From contig JABUEY010000035.1 in assembly GCA_013314815.1 (NCBI GenBank), positions 1-32,522 of the forward strand: a DNA stretch of 32,522 nt, read 5' to 3'. This document shows, in pieces, positions 1 through 7,150 of this stretch (its first letter is position 1; the number at the start of each line of letters is the position of its first letter). The position numbers and the translations under genes are program-made. Under the pieces are notes generated by a model. The model saw only the letters and a program-made list of their open reading frames with translations, searched no databases and had not been told where the DNA came from. This DNA is from Syntrophobacteraceae bacterium. GTDB lineage: Bacteria; Desulfobacterota; Syntrophobacteria; Syntrophobacterales; Syntrophobacteraceae.

Positions 1-1306
1 CGCCGCCCGGAACGTGAATGATCGTGGCCTCCCCCAGCAGACCGCCGAAGCTCGCCTTCTCGCCGGCAACCTTGCCGGGAACGGGAATCAGCCGGGCTGC
101 GGTGGTCTTCTTGTTGATCACGCCGATGGCCATCTCGTCCGCTATAATGCCCGCGATGGTTTCAGCCGAAGTGTCCCCGGGCAGGGCGACCATGTCGAGT
201 CCCACGGAACAGACGCTCGTCATCGCTTCCAGTTTCTCGATGGTCAGAAAGCCCCGCCCCGCCGCTTCAGCTATGTTCAGATCCTCACTCACGGGAATAA
301 AGGCTCCGCTCAAACCTCCGACATAAGAGCTGGCAAAGGCGCCACCCTTTTTCACGGCGTCGTTCAAAAGAGCCAGCGCCGCGGTCGTGCCGGGAACTCC
401 GATACTGCTCAGACCCAGGCTCTGAAATATCTCCCCTACACTGTCCCCTACGTTGGGAGTCGGCGCCAGGGATAGATCCACCACTCCAAACGGGACTCCC
501 AGCTTTCCGGCGACTTCCCGGCCGATCAGTTCACCGACGCGGGTCACCTTGAAGGCCGTGCGCTTGATGATCTCGGACAGTGCCCCCAGGTCCAGGGAAG
601 GCGAGGAAAGGCGAGCCCTGTCGATGGCTTTCTTCACCACGCCGGGACCGCTCACGCCCACGTTGATCACGGCGTCGGGTTCTCCCACACCCAGGTAGGC
701 TCCAGCCATGAAGGGCACGTCCTGTGGAATGTTGGCGAAGACGCAAAGCTTTGCACACGCGATTCCATCCGAATCCCGGCTCAGTTCGGCAGCCTTCCTG
801 ATGACCTTTCCCATCAGGTATACGGCGTCCATGTTGATGCCGGCATGAGTGGATGCCACGTTTACGGACGCGCATACACGTCCGGTGGCCGACAGTGCTT
901 CGGGAACGGCGTCCAGGAGTGCCATGTCGCCGGTTGTGAAACCCTTTTCCACCAAGGCGCTGAACCCTCCGATGAAATCGATGCCGATTTCCGCCGCAGT
1001 TTCGTCCAGGGTCCTGGCAATCTCGATCATATCGAGGGAGGAGTGGGAACAGGCCGCCACCGCAATCGGGCTTACCGCCACACGCTTGTTGACTACCGGA
1101 ATGCCGTATCTCAATCCGACCTCGTCGCAAATCTTCACCAGGCTGCCGGCCAGGCGGATGATCTTCTTTCGCACGTTCTCCCTGAAGATGCGTGGATCCT
1201 GTGCCGCGCAATCGAACAGGCTGATTCCCAGGGTAATGGTGCGCACGTCAAGATGTTCGTTCTTGAGCATTTCGAGAGTGGAGATTACCTCGCGGTCGCT
1301 TAACAT
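1..1306 (-). CDS. UPF0210 / PFL-family protein (3' end cut by window edge)
   Basis: The frame opens with ATG at 1306-1304 (MLSDREVISTLEMLK...) and stays open to the left edge, giving 435 codons. The readable end (...EATIIHVPGG) shows that the C-terminus lies outside the window; family members are about 450 residues, so little is missing. I recognise it as UPF0210, often annotated 'PFL family protein' because its fold resembles glycyl-radical enzymes. Its biochemical role is not established. A good ribosome binding site (AGAAGGAAG) lies just before the ATG, which is only 10 bases past the stop of the ACT-domain gene. The two are almost certainly co-transcribed, and the ACT (UPF0237-like) plus UPF0210 pair recurs in many bacteria. 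The ACT protein may sense a ligand for it (inference). Confidence 0.85.
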   Translation of the reverse strand, partial: MLSDREVISTLEMLKNEHLDVRTITLGISLFDCAAQDPRIFRENVRKKIIRLAGSLVKICDEVGLRYGIPVVNKRVAVSPIAVAACSHSSLDMIEIARTLDETAAEIGIDFIGGFSALVEKGFTTGDMALLDAVPEALSATGRVCASVNVASTHAGINMDAVYLMGKVIRKAAELSRDSDGIACAKLCVFANIPQDVPFMAGAYLGVGEPDAVINVGVSGPGVVKKAIDRARLSSPSLDLGALSEIIKRTAFKVTRVGELIGREVAGKLGVPFGVVDLSLAPTPNVGDSVGEIFQSLGLSSIGVPGTTAALALLNDAVKKGGAFASSYVGGLSGAFIPVSEDLNIAEAAGRGFLTIEKLEAMTSVCSVGLDMVALPGDTSAETIAGIIADEMAIGVINKKTTAARLIPVPGKVAGEKASFGGLLGEATIIHVPGG

Positions 1307-1316
1307 GGTCTTCCTT

Positions 1317-1868
1317 CTAAACCCGGTGAATAGCCTCGAACACGTTCCTGTGCTGAAGGCTGATGTCCAGGCCGAGATCTCGAGCCCGCTCCTGCAGGGC
1401 CGCACGGAAACGGCTCTGGTCGATTTCGACGGGAATGTCCACCTCGTAGATCATCGTATTCTGCATGGGGTCGCTTCCACCGCGGAATACCGCCTTGAGA
1501 TTGGTGATATTCACACCGAAGCCGGCGAGCAGTCCGGTGATCCCGGCCACGAGGCCGAGGCGGTCAGGCCCGATGGTGGTGATCACAAAGGGTTCGGTAT
1601 CGGGAGCCGTCCAGGCGGGGGCATCGTCCATCCTGCGGAGCAGCACGCTGAGGCCGAGCGGGGTCAGAGCCCTGCACAGACCATCGAGCAGGGAATCCTC
1701 GGTTTCGTGGTCCGGGACAGATGCGATGAAGACGCCGGCGAATTCGGTCTGCAGGATGGTCTGGCTCACATCTTCGATGTTGCACTGGTGTTCAAACAGA
1801 GTCTTGGATACCGCGGCGATGATTCCGGGCCTGTCTTGCCCCAGCACACTGATGATCACCTTGTTCAT
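1317..1868 (-). CDS. Tandem ACT-domain protein (GcvR / UPF0237-like)
   Basis: 183 residues made of two ACT domains. The first begins at the N-terminus (MNKVIISVLGQDRPGI, roughly 1-85). The second begins near residue 95 (PFVITTIGPDRLGLVAGITG). Both carry the 'G.DRPG/LGLVA' loop that binds small effectors, usually amino acids, in ACT domains. The start is ATG at 1868; a longer in-frame reading from 1907 would add 13 arginine/glycine-rich residues with no domain match, and a GGGGAG box lies before 1868. No DNA-binding or catalytic domain is visible, so this is probably a ligand-sensing or protein-binding regulator. The next gene (UPF0210) follows after 10 bases and is its likely partner. The ligand is unknown. 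Confidence 0.85.
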   Translation of the reverse strand: MNKVIISVLGQDRPGIIAAVSKTLFEHQCNIEDVSQTILQTEFAGVFIASVPDHETEDSLLDGLCRALTPLGLSVLLRRMDDAPAWTAPDTEPFVITTIGPDRLGLVAGITGLLAGFGVNITNLKAVFRGGSDPMQNTMIYEVDIPVEIDQSRFRAALQERARDLGLDISLQHRNVFEAIHRV

Positions 1869-2017
1869 TCGTGTTTGCTCCCCTCCCCGCCGCCTCCCAA
1901 TGGACACCCGCTCCGCAATGGAGATTCAACACGTATTCCTCTGCGCGGCGCATTTCAGGCTTGCTTCGCCCTGTTGTTTCAATGATCCTCAAGATGCTCC
2001 CGGCGTGGAGCCCGGAC

Positions 2018-2257
2018 TCAGCCGTGATCTTCTTCGCTGGCGAAGGAGGCGAGTTCGCGAAGGAGGCGCAGGGATTCCGCGGCTTCTTCAGGATCGATCT
2101 TGTGGATGGCGAAGCCGGCATGCACGATGACATAATCCCCCAGCTCGGCCTTGTCGGGCAAAAGGATCAGGGAAGTCTTGCGCAGCGCATCACCGATCCG
2201 TACCGTCGCCATTTCATCTTCAATTTGAACCACTTCCGCGGGTATTGCCAGGCACAT
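2018..2257 (-). CDS. hypC: [NiFe] hydrogenase assembly chaperone HypC
   Basis: 79 residues starting MCLAIPAEVVQIE. The N-terminal Met-Cys is the hallmark of the HypC/HybG family: once Met is removed, Cys2 helps carry the Fe(CN)2CO group with HypD and contacts the hydrogenase large-subunit precursor. The rest is a small beta-barrel (ATVRIGDALRKTSLILL, GDYVIVHAGFAI) followed by a short helical, acidic tail. ATG 2257 is chosen because the family always begins MC and GAGGAG lies about 8 bases upstream; an in-frame upstream extension of 32 residues is not family-like. It follows the maturation protease gene by about 155 bases. The other Hyp proteins (A, B, D, E, F) are not encoded in the window, so they must be elsewhere. 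Confidence 0.93.
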   Translation of the reverse strand: MCLAIPAEVVQIEDEMATVRIGDALRKTSLILLPDKAELGDYVIVHAGFAIHKIDPEEAAESLRLLRELASFASEEDHG

Positions 2258-2413
2258 CAGGTATGCTCCTCGAACAGGAAACCGGCCGCAGCGATGTCCC
2301 TTCCGGGCATTCCGTTCTCCGCTCCATATCGCCGGCCCGGATTCCCGCCGCACGGGAAACAGGGCATCGCACGCTCCGGAACCGCTCCCTCAGAAATTTT
2401 ACCTGTAAAGATA

Positions 2414-2947
2414 TCAAAATTCCCGAGATAAACAAGGGTCCCTTTGACCGGGGGCCGAGTCCTCCCGTAGCGAGCAGGAACCGCCCGCTTCTTTGATTTC
2501 ATCGAGTACCATCGTGCACATCTCGATGAATCTCGCCTGCACGGCGTCCGTCAATTCCGTTCCCCATGGCGAAATATCGGCGGGTTCGATCCCGATGATC
2601 ACCGCCTGGGGGCGATGACCGAGCAGATCACAAAAGGCGAGTGTTTCGACAAGGTCCAGTTGATGGAGAGAGTTCTTGAAGGTCAGTCGTTTTTCGAGTT
2701 CCTCGACCGGCAGACGGTACAGTGTTCCAGAAGGATGCCCGTTCTGGACGGCGTCCACCACGATGAGACGGTCCGCCCGGGAAACGGGATCGAGCAGTCT
2801 GAGACCGAGCGTGCCGCCGTCCATGAGTTCCACGTTGGAAGAAAACCGATACCGGGCAAGCAGGTGGTGTACGACGCGCACCCCCACTCCTTCGTCTTTG
2901 AGAAGAATATTGCCCACGCCCAGAACGAGTATCCTGGCTTCGTTCAT
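2414..2947 (-). CDS. Hydrogenase maturation endopeptidase (HyaD/HybD/HupD family)
   Basis: 177 residues. It begins MNEARILVLGVGNILLKDEG, the GxGN...DEG signature of the nickel-dependent proteases that remove the C-terminal peptide of [NiFe] hydrogenase large subunits after nickel insertion. The residues expected to sense nickel by alignment with E. coli HybD are present: Glu19 (DEG), Asp65 (LIVVDAV) and His95 (SLHQLDL). The likely substrate is encoded immediately upstream at 3137-4777 and has the matching 15-residue cleavable tail. The last 20 or so residues are polar and probably dispensable. Start ATG 2947 has AAGGG upstream. It is cytoplasmic and acts before Tat export. Confidence 0.93.
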   Translation of the reverse strand: MNEARILVLGVGNILLKDEGVGVRVVHHLLARYRFSSNVELMDGGTLGLRLLDPVSRADRLIVVDAVQNGHPSGTLYRLPVEELEKRLTFKNSLHQLDLVETLAFCDLLGHRPQAVIIGIEPADISPWGTELTDAVQARFIEMCTMVLDEIKEAGGSCSLREDSAPGQRDPCLSREF

Positions 2948-3069
2948 AACAAGCCCTTATGCCGGTGATTACCCCCGGACGCCCGGCGGTGATGGTCATT
3001 CCAGAAAGGAGACGTCCTCGTGGAATCCCTCTGCGTCGGCGACCGGACCAAACCGAACGAGGACAAATC

Positions 3070-3107
3070 CTTAAATAAGAAGAACCAGGCCTGAGAGGCC
3101 CGGTTCT
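3070..3107 (-). terminator. Hairpin with T-rich tail between hynA and the maturation protease
   Basis: On the minus strand AGAACC (3107-3102) pairs with GGTTCT (3086-3081). An inner GGCC/GGCC stem (3100-3097 with 3091-3088) has a TCTCA loop, and one mismatch separates the two stems. The hairpin is followed by TCTTATTT. It lies 30-55 bases past the hynA stop and 135 bases before the protease start, so it fits a partial terminator or a 3'-end stabiliser separating the abundant structural-gene mRNA from the maturation genes. The tail is only moderately U-rich, so read-through is likely. Confidence 0.55.
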
Positions 3108-3136
3108 CATTCCGTATGGTCACGATGAGTCGAACA

Positions 3137-4777
3137 TCAAACGACTTTGAACTTATACACCTCGTTTGTCTTCGGATCGATGACATGCACTCCACACGCG
3201 ATACATGGATCGAAGGAATGCACGGTGCGAAGAATCTCCACAGGGCGCTTCGGGTCGGCAACGGGTGTTCCCACAAGAGCTTCTTCCACGGGGCTCATCT
3301 TGTCCTTGGCGCAGCGCGGTCCGAGATTCCAGGTCGACGGTACGACAAGCTGGAAGTTTTCGATCTTGCCGTCCTTGATCTCGATCCAGTGTCCGAGGCT
3401 ACCCCGTGGCACATCGTTGAGTCCGGCGCCCATGGCTTCTCTGGGCATCTCGTAGTCCGTGTAGATCTTCGTATCGCCTTTCTTTACGTTCTCGACCAGG
3501 CTGTTGATCCAGCCTTCCATGGCTTCGCCGATGATCCTGGTTTCGAGCGCCCTCGCGGCGGTTCTCCCGAGGGTCGAGAAGAGCGCTTCCTGGGGGACGG
3601 CCAGCTGTTTGAGCAGGTCGTCGACAGCTTTCCTGGTGGGAGCGTGCCCTTTGCCATAAGCGACCAGAACTCGAGCCAGCGGCCCGACTTCCATGGGTTC
3701 GGCCTTGTAGCGTGGAGCCTTCATCCAGCTGTAGCGTTCGGCGACATCGAGATTCTCGTACCTGGGTTTGGTTTCTCCCCTGGAGGGATGCAGGGCCTTG
3801 TCACCCTCGTACCAGCTGTGCTTGACGTGCTCCTCGATCTGCCCCGTATCCACAGCTTCCACCTTGCCTAGATTGCGTTTGAAAATGGCGCCCCGGGGAA
3901 AGAGGAAGCTTTCCGGTTCCTTGTTGCTGTCCGGAAAATCACCGTAGACCAGGAAATTGGTGGTCCCCCCGATTTTCGCCCAGTCCTTGTAGAACCCGGC
4001 GATGGCCAACACGTCGGGGATGTAGACCCGGTTCACAAAGTCCATTGTCTCTTTCCAGAGGTACTGGAATTCGGCGATGCGATCCGGAGTCAAATCCGTG
4101 GCGCAGGTCACGCCGCCCACCACCAGGCTTTGAATGTGAGGGTTCTTGCCGCCGAATATGGCGTGCATGCGGGCGGTCCGCGCCTGCTGCCTGAGTGCGT
4201 CGAGGTAGTGGGAGACGGCAAGCAGGTTCACTTCGGGAGGCAGTTTATAAGCGGGATGTCCCCAGTAACCGTTGGCGAATATGCCTAGCTGTCCGCTGTC
4301 CACGAATTTTTTGAGTCGCGCCAGGACCATTTTGAAGTCGCTGACGCCGCTGCGGGGTGCCGGGCTCACCTTCGCGGCCAGTTCCGCTGTCTTCTGGGGG
4401 CTGGCCTTCATGGCACTGATGATGTCCACCCAGTCCAGGGCATGGAGGTGGTAAAAGTGCACCATGTGATCGTGCAGGAACTGTGCGCCGAGGAGCAGAT
4501 TGCGGATCAGCCGGGCGTTATCCGGAATCTCGATGCCGGCGGCGCTGTCGACGGCCCTCACCGAAGCCAGCCCATGAACATATGTGCACACGCCGCAGGC
4601 GCGCTGGGTGAAAAGGTAGGCATCCCTGGGGTCACGGCCCTTGAGCATCATCTCGATGCCTCGGAACAGGGTGGAACTGCTCCATGCGTTGCTCACCTTT
4701 CCGTTGGTGACCTCCACTTCTATCCGTAAATGACCCTCGATGCGTGTGATCGGGTCGATGACGAGTCGTTTTCCCAT
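3137..4777 (-). CDS. hynA: Periplasmic [NiFe] hydrogenase large (catalytic) subunit
   Basis: 546 residues starting MGKRLVIDPITRIEGHLRIE, the usual N-terminal signature. The nickel-iron site cysteines are Cys61 and Cys64 in RACGVCTYVH, and Cys525 and Cys528 in DPCIACGVH. Cys525 is encoded by an ordinary cysteine codon, so this is not a NiFeSe enzyme. The C-terminus continues 15 residues past His531 (VIDPKTNEVYKFKVV), the peptide removed by the maturation protease encoded two genes on. It has no signal peptide and is expected to be carried out with the Tat-tagged small subunit encoded 70 bases upstream. The reaction is reversible H2 oxidation in the periplasm, probably passing electrons to cytochrome c. 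Gene naming follows Desulfovibrio (hynB small, hynA large); other groups use hydAB or hybS/hybL. Confidence 0.96.
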   Translation of the reverse strand: MGKRLVIDPITRIEGHLRIEVEVTNGKVSNAWSSSTLFRGIEMMLKGRDPRDAYLFTQRACGVCTYVHGLASVRAVDSAAGIEIPDNARLIRNLLLGAQFLHDHMVHFYHLHALDWVDIISAMKASPQKTAELAAKVSPAPRSGVSDFKMVLARLKKFVDSGQLGIFANGYWGHPAYKLPPEVNLLAVSHYLDALRQQARTARMHAIFGGKNPHIQSLVVGGVTCATDLTPDRIAEFQYLWKETMDFVNRVYIPDVLAIAGFYKDWAKIGGTTNFLVYGDFPDSNKEPESFLFPRGAIFKRNLGKVEAVDTGQIEEHVKHSWYEGDKALHPSRGETKPRYENLDVAERYSWMKAPRYKAEPMEVGPLARVLVAYGKGHAPTRKAVDDLLKQLAVPQEALFSTLGRTAARALETRIIGEAMEGWINSLVENVKKGDTKIYTDYEMPREAMGAGLNDVPRGSLGHWIEIKDGKIENFQLVVPSTWNLGPRCAKDKMSPVEEALVGTPVADPKRPVEILRTVHSFDPCIACGVHVIDPKTNEVYKFKVV

Positions 4778-4847
4778 AACCGGTTCTCCTCACTTCCTGT
4801 GAAGGTTTGTGATCTGTCCCGCTGCACCGGCTTTCGGCAAGGGGTGA

Positions 4848-5786
4848 CTAGAGTTCCTTGTAAAAGGGAGAGAATCTATCCCAGAAGTCGGGTTCGCTGC
4901 ATCCGATGCACGGATGGCCGGCTTGAACGGGCCAGCTCGTCCCCTGGTTGAACTTGACGGTCGGGCAGTTGTTGTAGGTCTCGGGCCCCTTGCAGCCCAT
5001 CTGGTAGAGGCAGTACCCTCTTTTCGCCTCATCGGATTCGAAGGATGTCACGAATTCACCCTGTTCAAAATGGGACCGCCGCTGACACTGATCGTGAATC
5101 GTCTTCCCATAGGCAAACAGAGGACGGCCTTTCCCGTCGAGGTCGGGAAGCTTCCCGAAAAGCAGGTAATTGACCACCGTGCCCACGAAGTTTATCGGAT
5201 TGGGCGGGCAGCCCGGAATGTTCACCGTGTTGATCCCTATGGCGTCCTTCACGGACTTGGCTCCCGTCGGGTTGGGAGCCGCGGCGGGCAGCCCGCCGTA
5301 AGACGAGCATGTCCCGATGCAGATGGTGGCCAGTGCCTTCGGACACACCTCCTTCGCGATTTCCAGGAAGGTCTTGCCGCCGGCCATGCCGTAGACACCG
5401 TTGTCGGCGGTGGGAATGGCGCCGTCCACCACGCAGATGAATTTTCCCTGGTATTTCGTGACGGTGTCGTGAAGAGACTTTTCGGCAGCCTCGCCGGAAG
5501 GCGCCATGATCGTTTCATGGTAGTCCATGGAGATGATGTCGAGGAGAAGTTCGTCGATCCAGGGGTAGGTGGTCCTCAGAACGGACTCCGCACAACCCGT
5601 GCATTCCGCAAGAGCCAGCCAGACCACGGGAGGGCGCTGAGCACTTGCGATGGCCTCCGCGATCCGCGGTACGAATGAAGAAGACAGGCCCATGGTTGCG
5701 GAAAGAAGAGTGCAGAACTTCATGAAGTCTCTTCGCGAAACCCCCTTTTGCTCCAGACGGCGTTCGAAATCCTTTTCGTTTTGCAT
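4848..5786 (-). CDS. hynB: Periplasmic [NiFe] hydrogenase small (FeS) subunit with Tat signal
   Basis: 312 residues. The start is ATG 5786, which has a perfect AGGAGG upstream; a 17-residue upstream extension lacks one. A twin-arginine signal is visible (SRRDFMKF, residues 17-24) with a hydrophobic stretch and an ASA-type cleavage site near residue 49. Cluster ligands can be assigned by family pattern: proximal [4Fe-4S] Cys62, Cys65, Cys160, Cys193; distal His231, Cys234, Cys259, Cys265; medial [3Fe-4S] Cys274, Cys293, Cys296. The proximal site has only the standard four cysteines, so it is not the six-cysteine oxygen-tolerant type. There is no C-terminal membrane helix (ends FSPFYKEL) and no cytochrome b gene nearby, so the enzyme should be soluble in the periplasm. 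It is the first gene of the hydrogenase operon. Confidence 0.96.
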   Translation of the reverse strand: MQNEKDFERRLEQKGVSRRDFMKFCTLLSATMGLSSSFVPRIAEAIASAQRPPVVWLALAECTGCAESVLRTTYPWIDELLLDIISMDYHETIMAPSGEAAEKSLHDTVTKYQGKFICVVDGAIPTADNGVYGMAGGKTFLEIAKEVCPKALATICIGTCSSYGGLPAAAPNPTGAKSVKDAIGINTVNIPGCPPNPINFVGTVVNYLLFGKLPDLDGKGRPLFAYGKTIHDQCQRRSHFEQGEFVTSFESDEAKRGYCLYQMGCKGPETYNNCPTVKFNQGTSWPVQAGHPCIGCSEPDFWDRFSPFYKEL

Positions 5787-5928
5787 AATGAAACCTCCTG
5801 AAACCTGTGAACGTTCGTCAAACACGGATGCCGGCACACCTCGCCTGTGGAAAGAATAATCGAGGCATCACGTTGCCACACCGATCGGGCTGCGCACCCT
5901 CCGCCCGGAAACCGAACAGCTGTGTTAC

Positions 5929-5945
5929 GTTCCACCGGAGGGAAC
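5929..5945. promoter_or_regulatory. Imperfect 17-bp dyad, possible operator for the hydrogenase operon
   Basis: GTTCC (5929-5933) and GGAAC (5941-5945) form an inverted repeat around a CCGG core. It lies about 145 bases before the hynB start. Position and symmetry fit a regulator site, but there is no second copy and no recognised family consensus. Confidence 0.25.
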
Positions 5946-6010
5946 AACAATGCTCGATAGCAGCTGATGAGATCAGGTTTTACAGTGAGCGTGGGATCCG
6001 AAGGATCCAT

Positions 6011-6050
6011 GCAGCAAAAAGTCGAGGCTTTATTGGAGAAACCAGCCTCG
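6011..6050 (-). terminator. Probable rho-independent terminator between the 58-codon gene and hynB
   Basis: On the minus strand CGAGGCT (6050-6044) pairs with AGCCTCG (6029-6023) across a 14-base loop. ACTTTTTG follows directly. It would stop transcripts from the small gene at 6372-6548 before they enter the hydrogenase operon. The large loop lowers confidence. Confidence 0.45.
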
Positions 6051-6371
6051 GGATCCTTTTCGCGGTGCTGCTCGCTCCCGCGGGACATACCCATCGAGAG
6101 CGGTTTCATGACCCCTGCAAAGGATCAATTCATATAATGACCGATAACACAAAAGAAAAGGTCATGCAATAAGTTAATTTTATTATGCTTTCGTAGTGGA
6201 TACCTTGTGAAAACATTCCCGGTTCCATGCATCTTTTGTGCGTTCCGCCTGGCATTTTTGCACAAGCAGAATGGGGTTGCGTGCGCCGAACATTCCCGGA
6301 TGGTTTGCGCCTGGGGGGGCATCGAGGGATCTGTCCGGCACAGGTAAGAAATGCAGGCGGGGAAAACCGGA

Positions 6372-6548
6372 TCAGCCGTTCACGGCTCCCGCCAGTTTTT
6401 CCAGGATCCTCTTGGGGACGGGGTAGGTATCTTTGGCCAGGTATAATTCGAGCAGCTGGGGATCGAATTCGATCTTTTCCGCCGCCTCGGGAATGGTAAA
6501 ACCCTTTTGCTCCATTTTTTCAATGAGTTCCAGTTTTTTTGATTGCAT
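6372..6548 (-). CDS. 58-residue small protein, possible helix-turn-helix remnant
   Basis: ATG at 6548 has a strong GGAGAG ribosome binding site 5-6 bases upstream and opens 58 codons to TGA at 6374-6372. The protein begins MQSKKLELIEKMEQ and ends KLAGAVNG. It is rich in Lys and Glu, looks all-helical, and its codon use resembles neighbouring real genes. The middle (GFTIPEAAEKIEFDPQLLEL) followed by YLAKDTYPVPKRILEKLA can be laid over the 'LTxxELAEKLGVSxxxLSRYLxGKxxPxxxxLEKLA' pattern of Cro/CI-type helix-turn-helix domains, which suggests a minimal XRE-like DNA-binding protein. This is pattern reading only; the family is not identified. It is transcribed towards the hydrogenase operon, 585 bases from hynB, with a terminator-like hairpin between. 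Confidence 0.7.
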   Translation of the reverse strand: MQSKKLELIEKMEQKGFTIPEAAEKIEFDPQLLELYLAKDTYPVPKRILEKLAGAVNG

Positions 6549-6768
6549 ATCACACTCTCCTGTCCGAGATGGGTTGGATGCTTACAATGAGAGTATGTAC
6601 TCAATCCGGGGTGTGCCTTGCAAGTGTTTTCAGAAAATTCACCGGGAAGACCCGTGGGTGGAAGATTATTATCGAGACGTTCCGCGGGCGGGAGCAGAAA
6701 AAACCGGTTCATCCGGCAAACGCGTACCGGGAGGGTTTCCGCACAAAGGTGGAATACCCTTGCAACAC

Positions 6769-6829
6769 CGTCATTCGTCATCACTTCGTCATTCGCGCAA
6801 CACCGTCACTGCCCTCCGCATCGTCATTC
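6769..6829 (+). repeat. Array of four CGTCATTC-type units at 17-18 bp spacing
   Basis: CGTCATTC or a close variant begins at 6769, 6787, 6804 (CGTCACTG) and 6822, so spacing is 18, 17 and 18 bases. A longer 12-base direct repeat, GCAACACCGTCA, occurs at 6762-6773 and 6797-6808, exactly two units apart. The intervening bases vary. Confidence 0.7.
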
Positions 6830-7013
6830 CAACAAAAGGCGGGAAACCAGGAAAAGTAACCATGCATAGTGAGACAGTTTCAAGAAATGGGAAAGAGCCT
6901 GGAGGATAAGATGAATACAACATGGTAGTCCAGGGTGGAGACATCTTTATGGTGTGATTCGTGTTCAGGCTGGATTCCCGCCTTCGAGAACGACGACGTG
7001 ATGCCGAATGACG
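6822..7013. repeat. Pair of inverted REP-like arms
   Basis: The left arm (6822-6851) reads CGTCATTC then AGGCGGGAAACCAG. The right arm (about 6968-6998) is an imperfect reverse complement containing CTGGATTCCCGCCTTCGAG and ending in GACGACG; a further GAATGACG lies at 7006-7013. The arms resemble the widespread extragenic palindrome built on CGTCATTCCCGCG and GCGGGAATCCAG. Here the two halves are separated by about 115 bases and have diverged, so this may be a decayed mobile REP/BIME-like element. Confidence 0.55.
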
Positions 7014-7035
7014 CTGTGATGCCATCGATCCATTC

Positions 7036-7088
7036 CGTGAAAAGCACCTCATGCGTGAAAGCATTGGATGCGTGAAAAGCACCCGAGG
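7036..7088 (+). repeat. Array of three CGTGAAAAGCA-type units at 17-18 bp spacing
   Basis: CGTGAAAAGCACC occurs at 7036-7048 and again at 7071-7083. A variant, CGTGAAAGCATT, lies between them at 7054. Spacing is 18 and 17 bases, the same period as the CGTCATTC array 200 bases away, although the unit differs. Confidence 0.7.
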
Positions 7089-7110
7089 TACTCGTTTGCC
7101 GGATGAACCA

Positions 7111-7150
7111 AAAAACCGAAGGCCATAAGGGATATCCCTTATGGCCTTCG
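7111..7150 (-). terminator. Perfect 34-bp palindrome followed by T6: minus-strand terminator
   Basis: Positions 7117-7150 are a perfect palindrome centred on GATATC (arms CGAAGGCCATAAGG...). On the minus strand it is followed immediately by GGTTTTTTGG (7116-7107), giving a stem of about 15 bp plus a U tract, a classic intrinsic terminator. The plus-strand side has no T run. It would end the transcript of the receiver gene at 7462-7917, leaving a 3' region of about 310 bases. Confidence 0.75.

Larger units (their letters stand above)
5787..6371. other. Intergenic region upstream of the hydrogenase operon
   Basis: 585 bases without a convincing gene on either strand. It must contain the hydrogenase promoter on the minus strand, but I could not assign clear -35/-10 or -24/-12 boxes. 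A near match to a -24/-12 promoter near 5860-5880 has its GG and GC one base too close together. The region holds the dyad at 5929-5945, a terminator-like hairpin at 6023-6050 and several GGATCC palindromes (5993-6056). An AT-rich patch lies at 6160-6195. Confidence 0.5.
6549..7110. other. Gene-free, repeat-bearing stretch upstream of the 58-codon gene
   Basis: No reading frame here has a ribosome binding site and protein-like composition. The interval holds the promoter of the 58-codon gene (not pinpointed) and the repeat structures listed separately. The sequence between the two inverted arms (6852-6967) has no recognisable content. Confidence 0.5.

Noticed and set aside
3137-4777. Selenocysteine (NiFeSe) hydrogenase
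   Set aside because: The reading frame runs through the C-terminal CxxC motif with ordinary cysteine codons and no in-frame TGA.
5855-5880. TGGCA...TGCC on the minus strand as a sigma-54 promoter for the hydrogenase operon
   Set aside because: Spacing between GG and GC is one base short and the -12 box is poor.
6262-6276. TGGCAT...TTGC on the plus strand as a sigma-54 promoter
   Set aside because: Only seven bases separate GG from GC; about ten are required.
6380-6784. 134-codon minus-strand frame over the small gene
   Set aside because: It is another frame of the 58-codon gene plus upstream repeat DNA; composition is Arg/Pro/Ser-rich noise.
6762-7088. CRISPR array
   Set aside because: Units are 8-13 bases with 5-10 variable bases between; no 25-40 base repeats or spacers and no cas genes.
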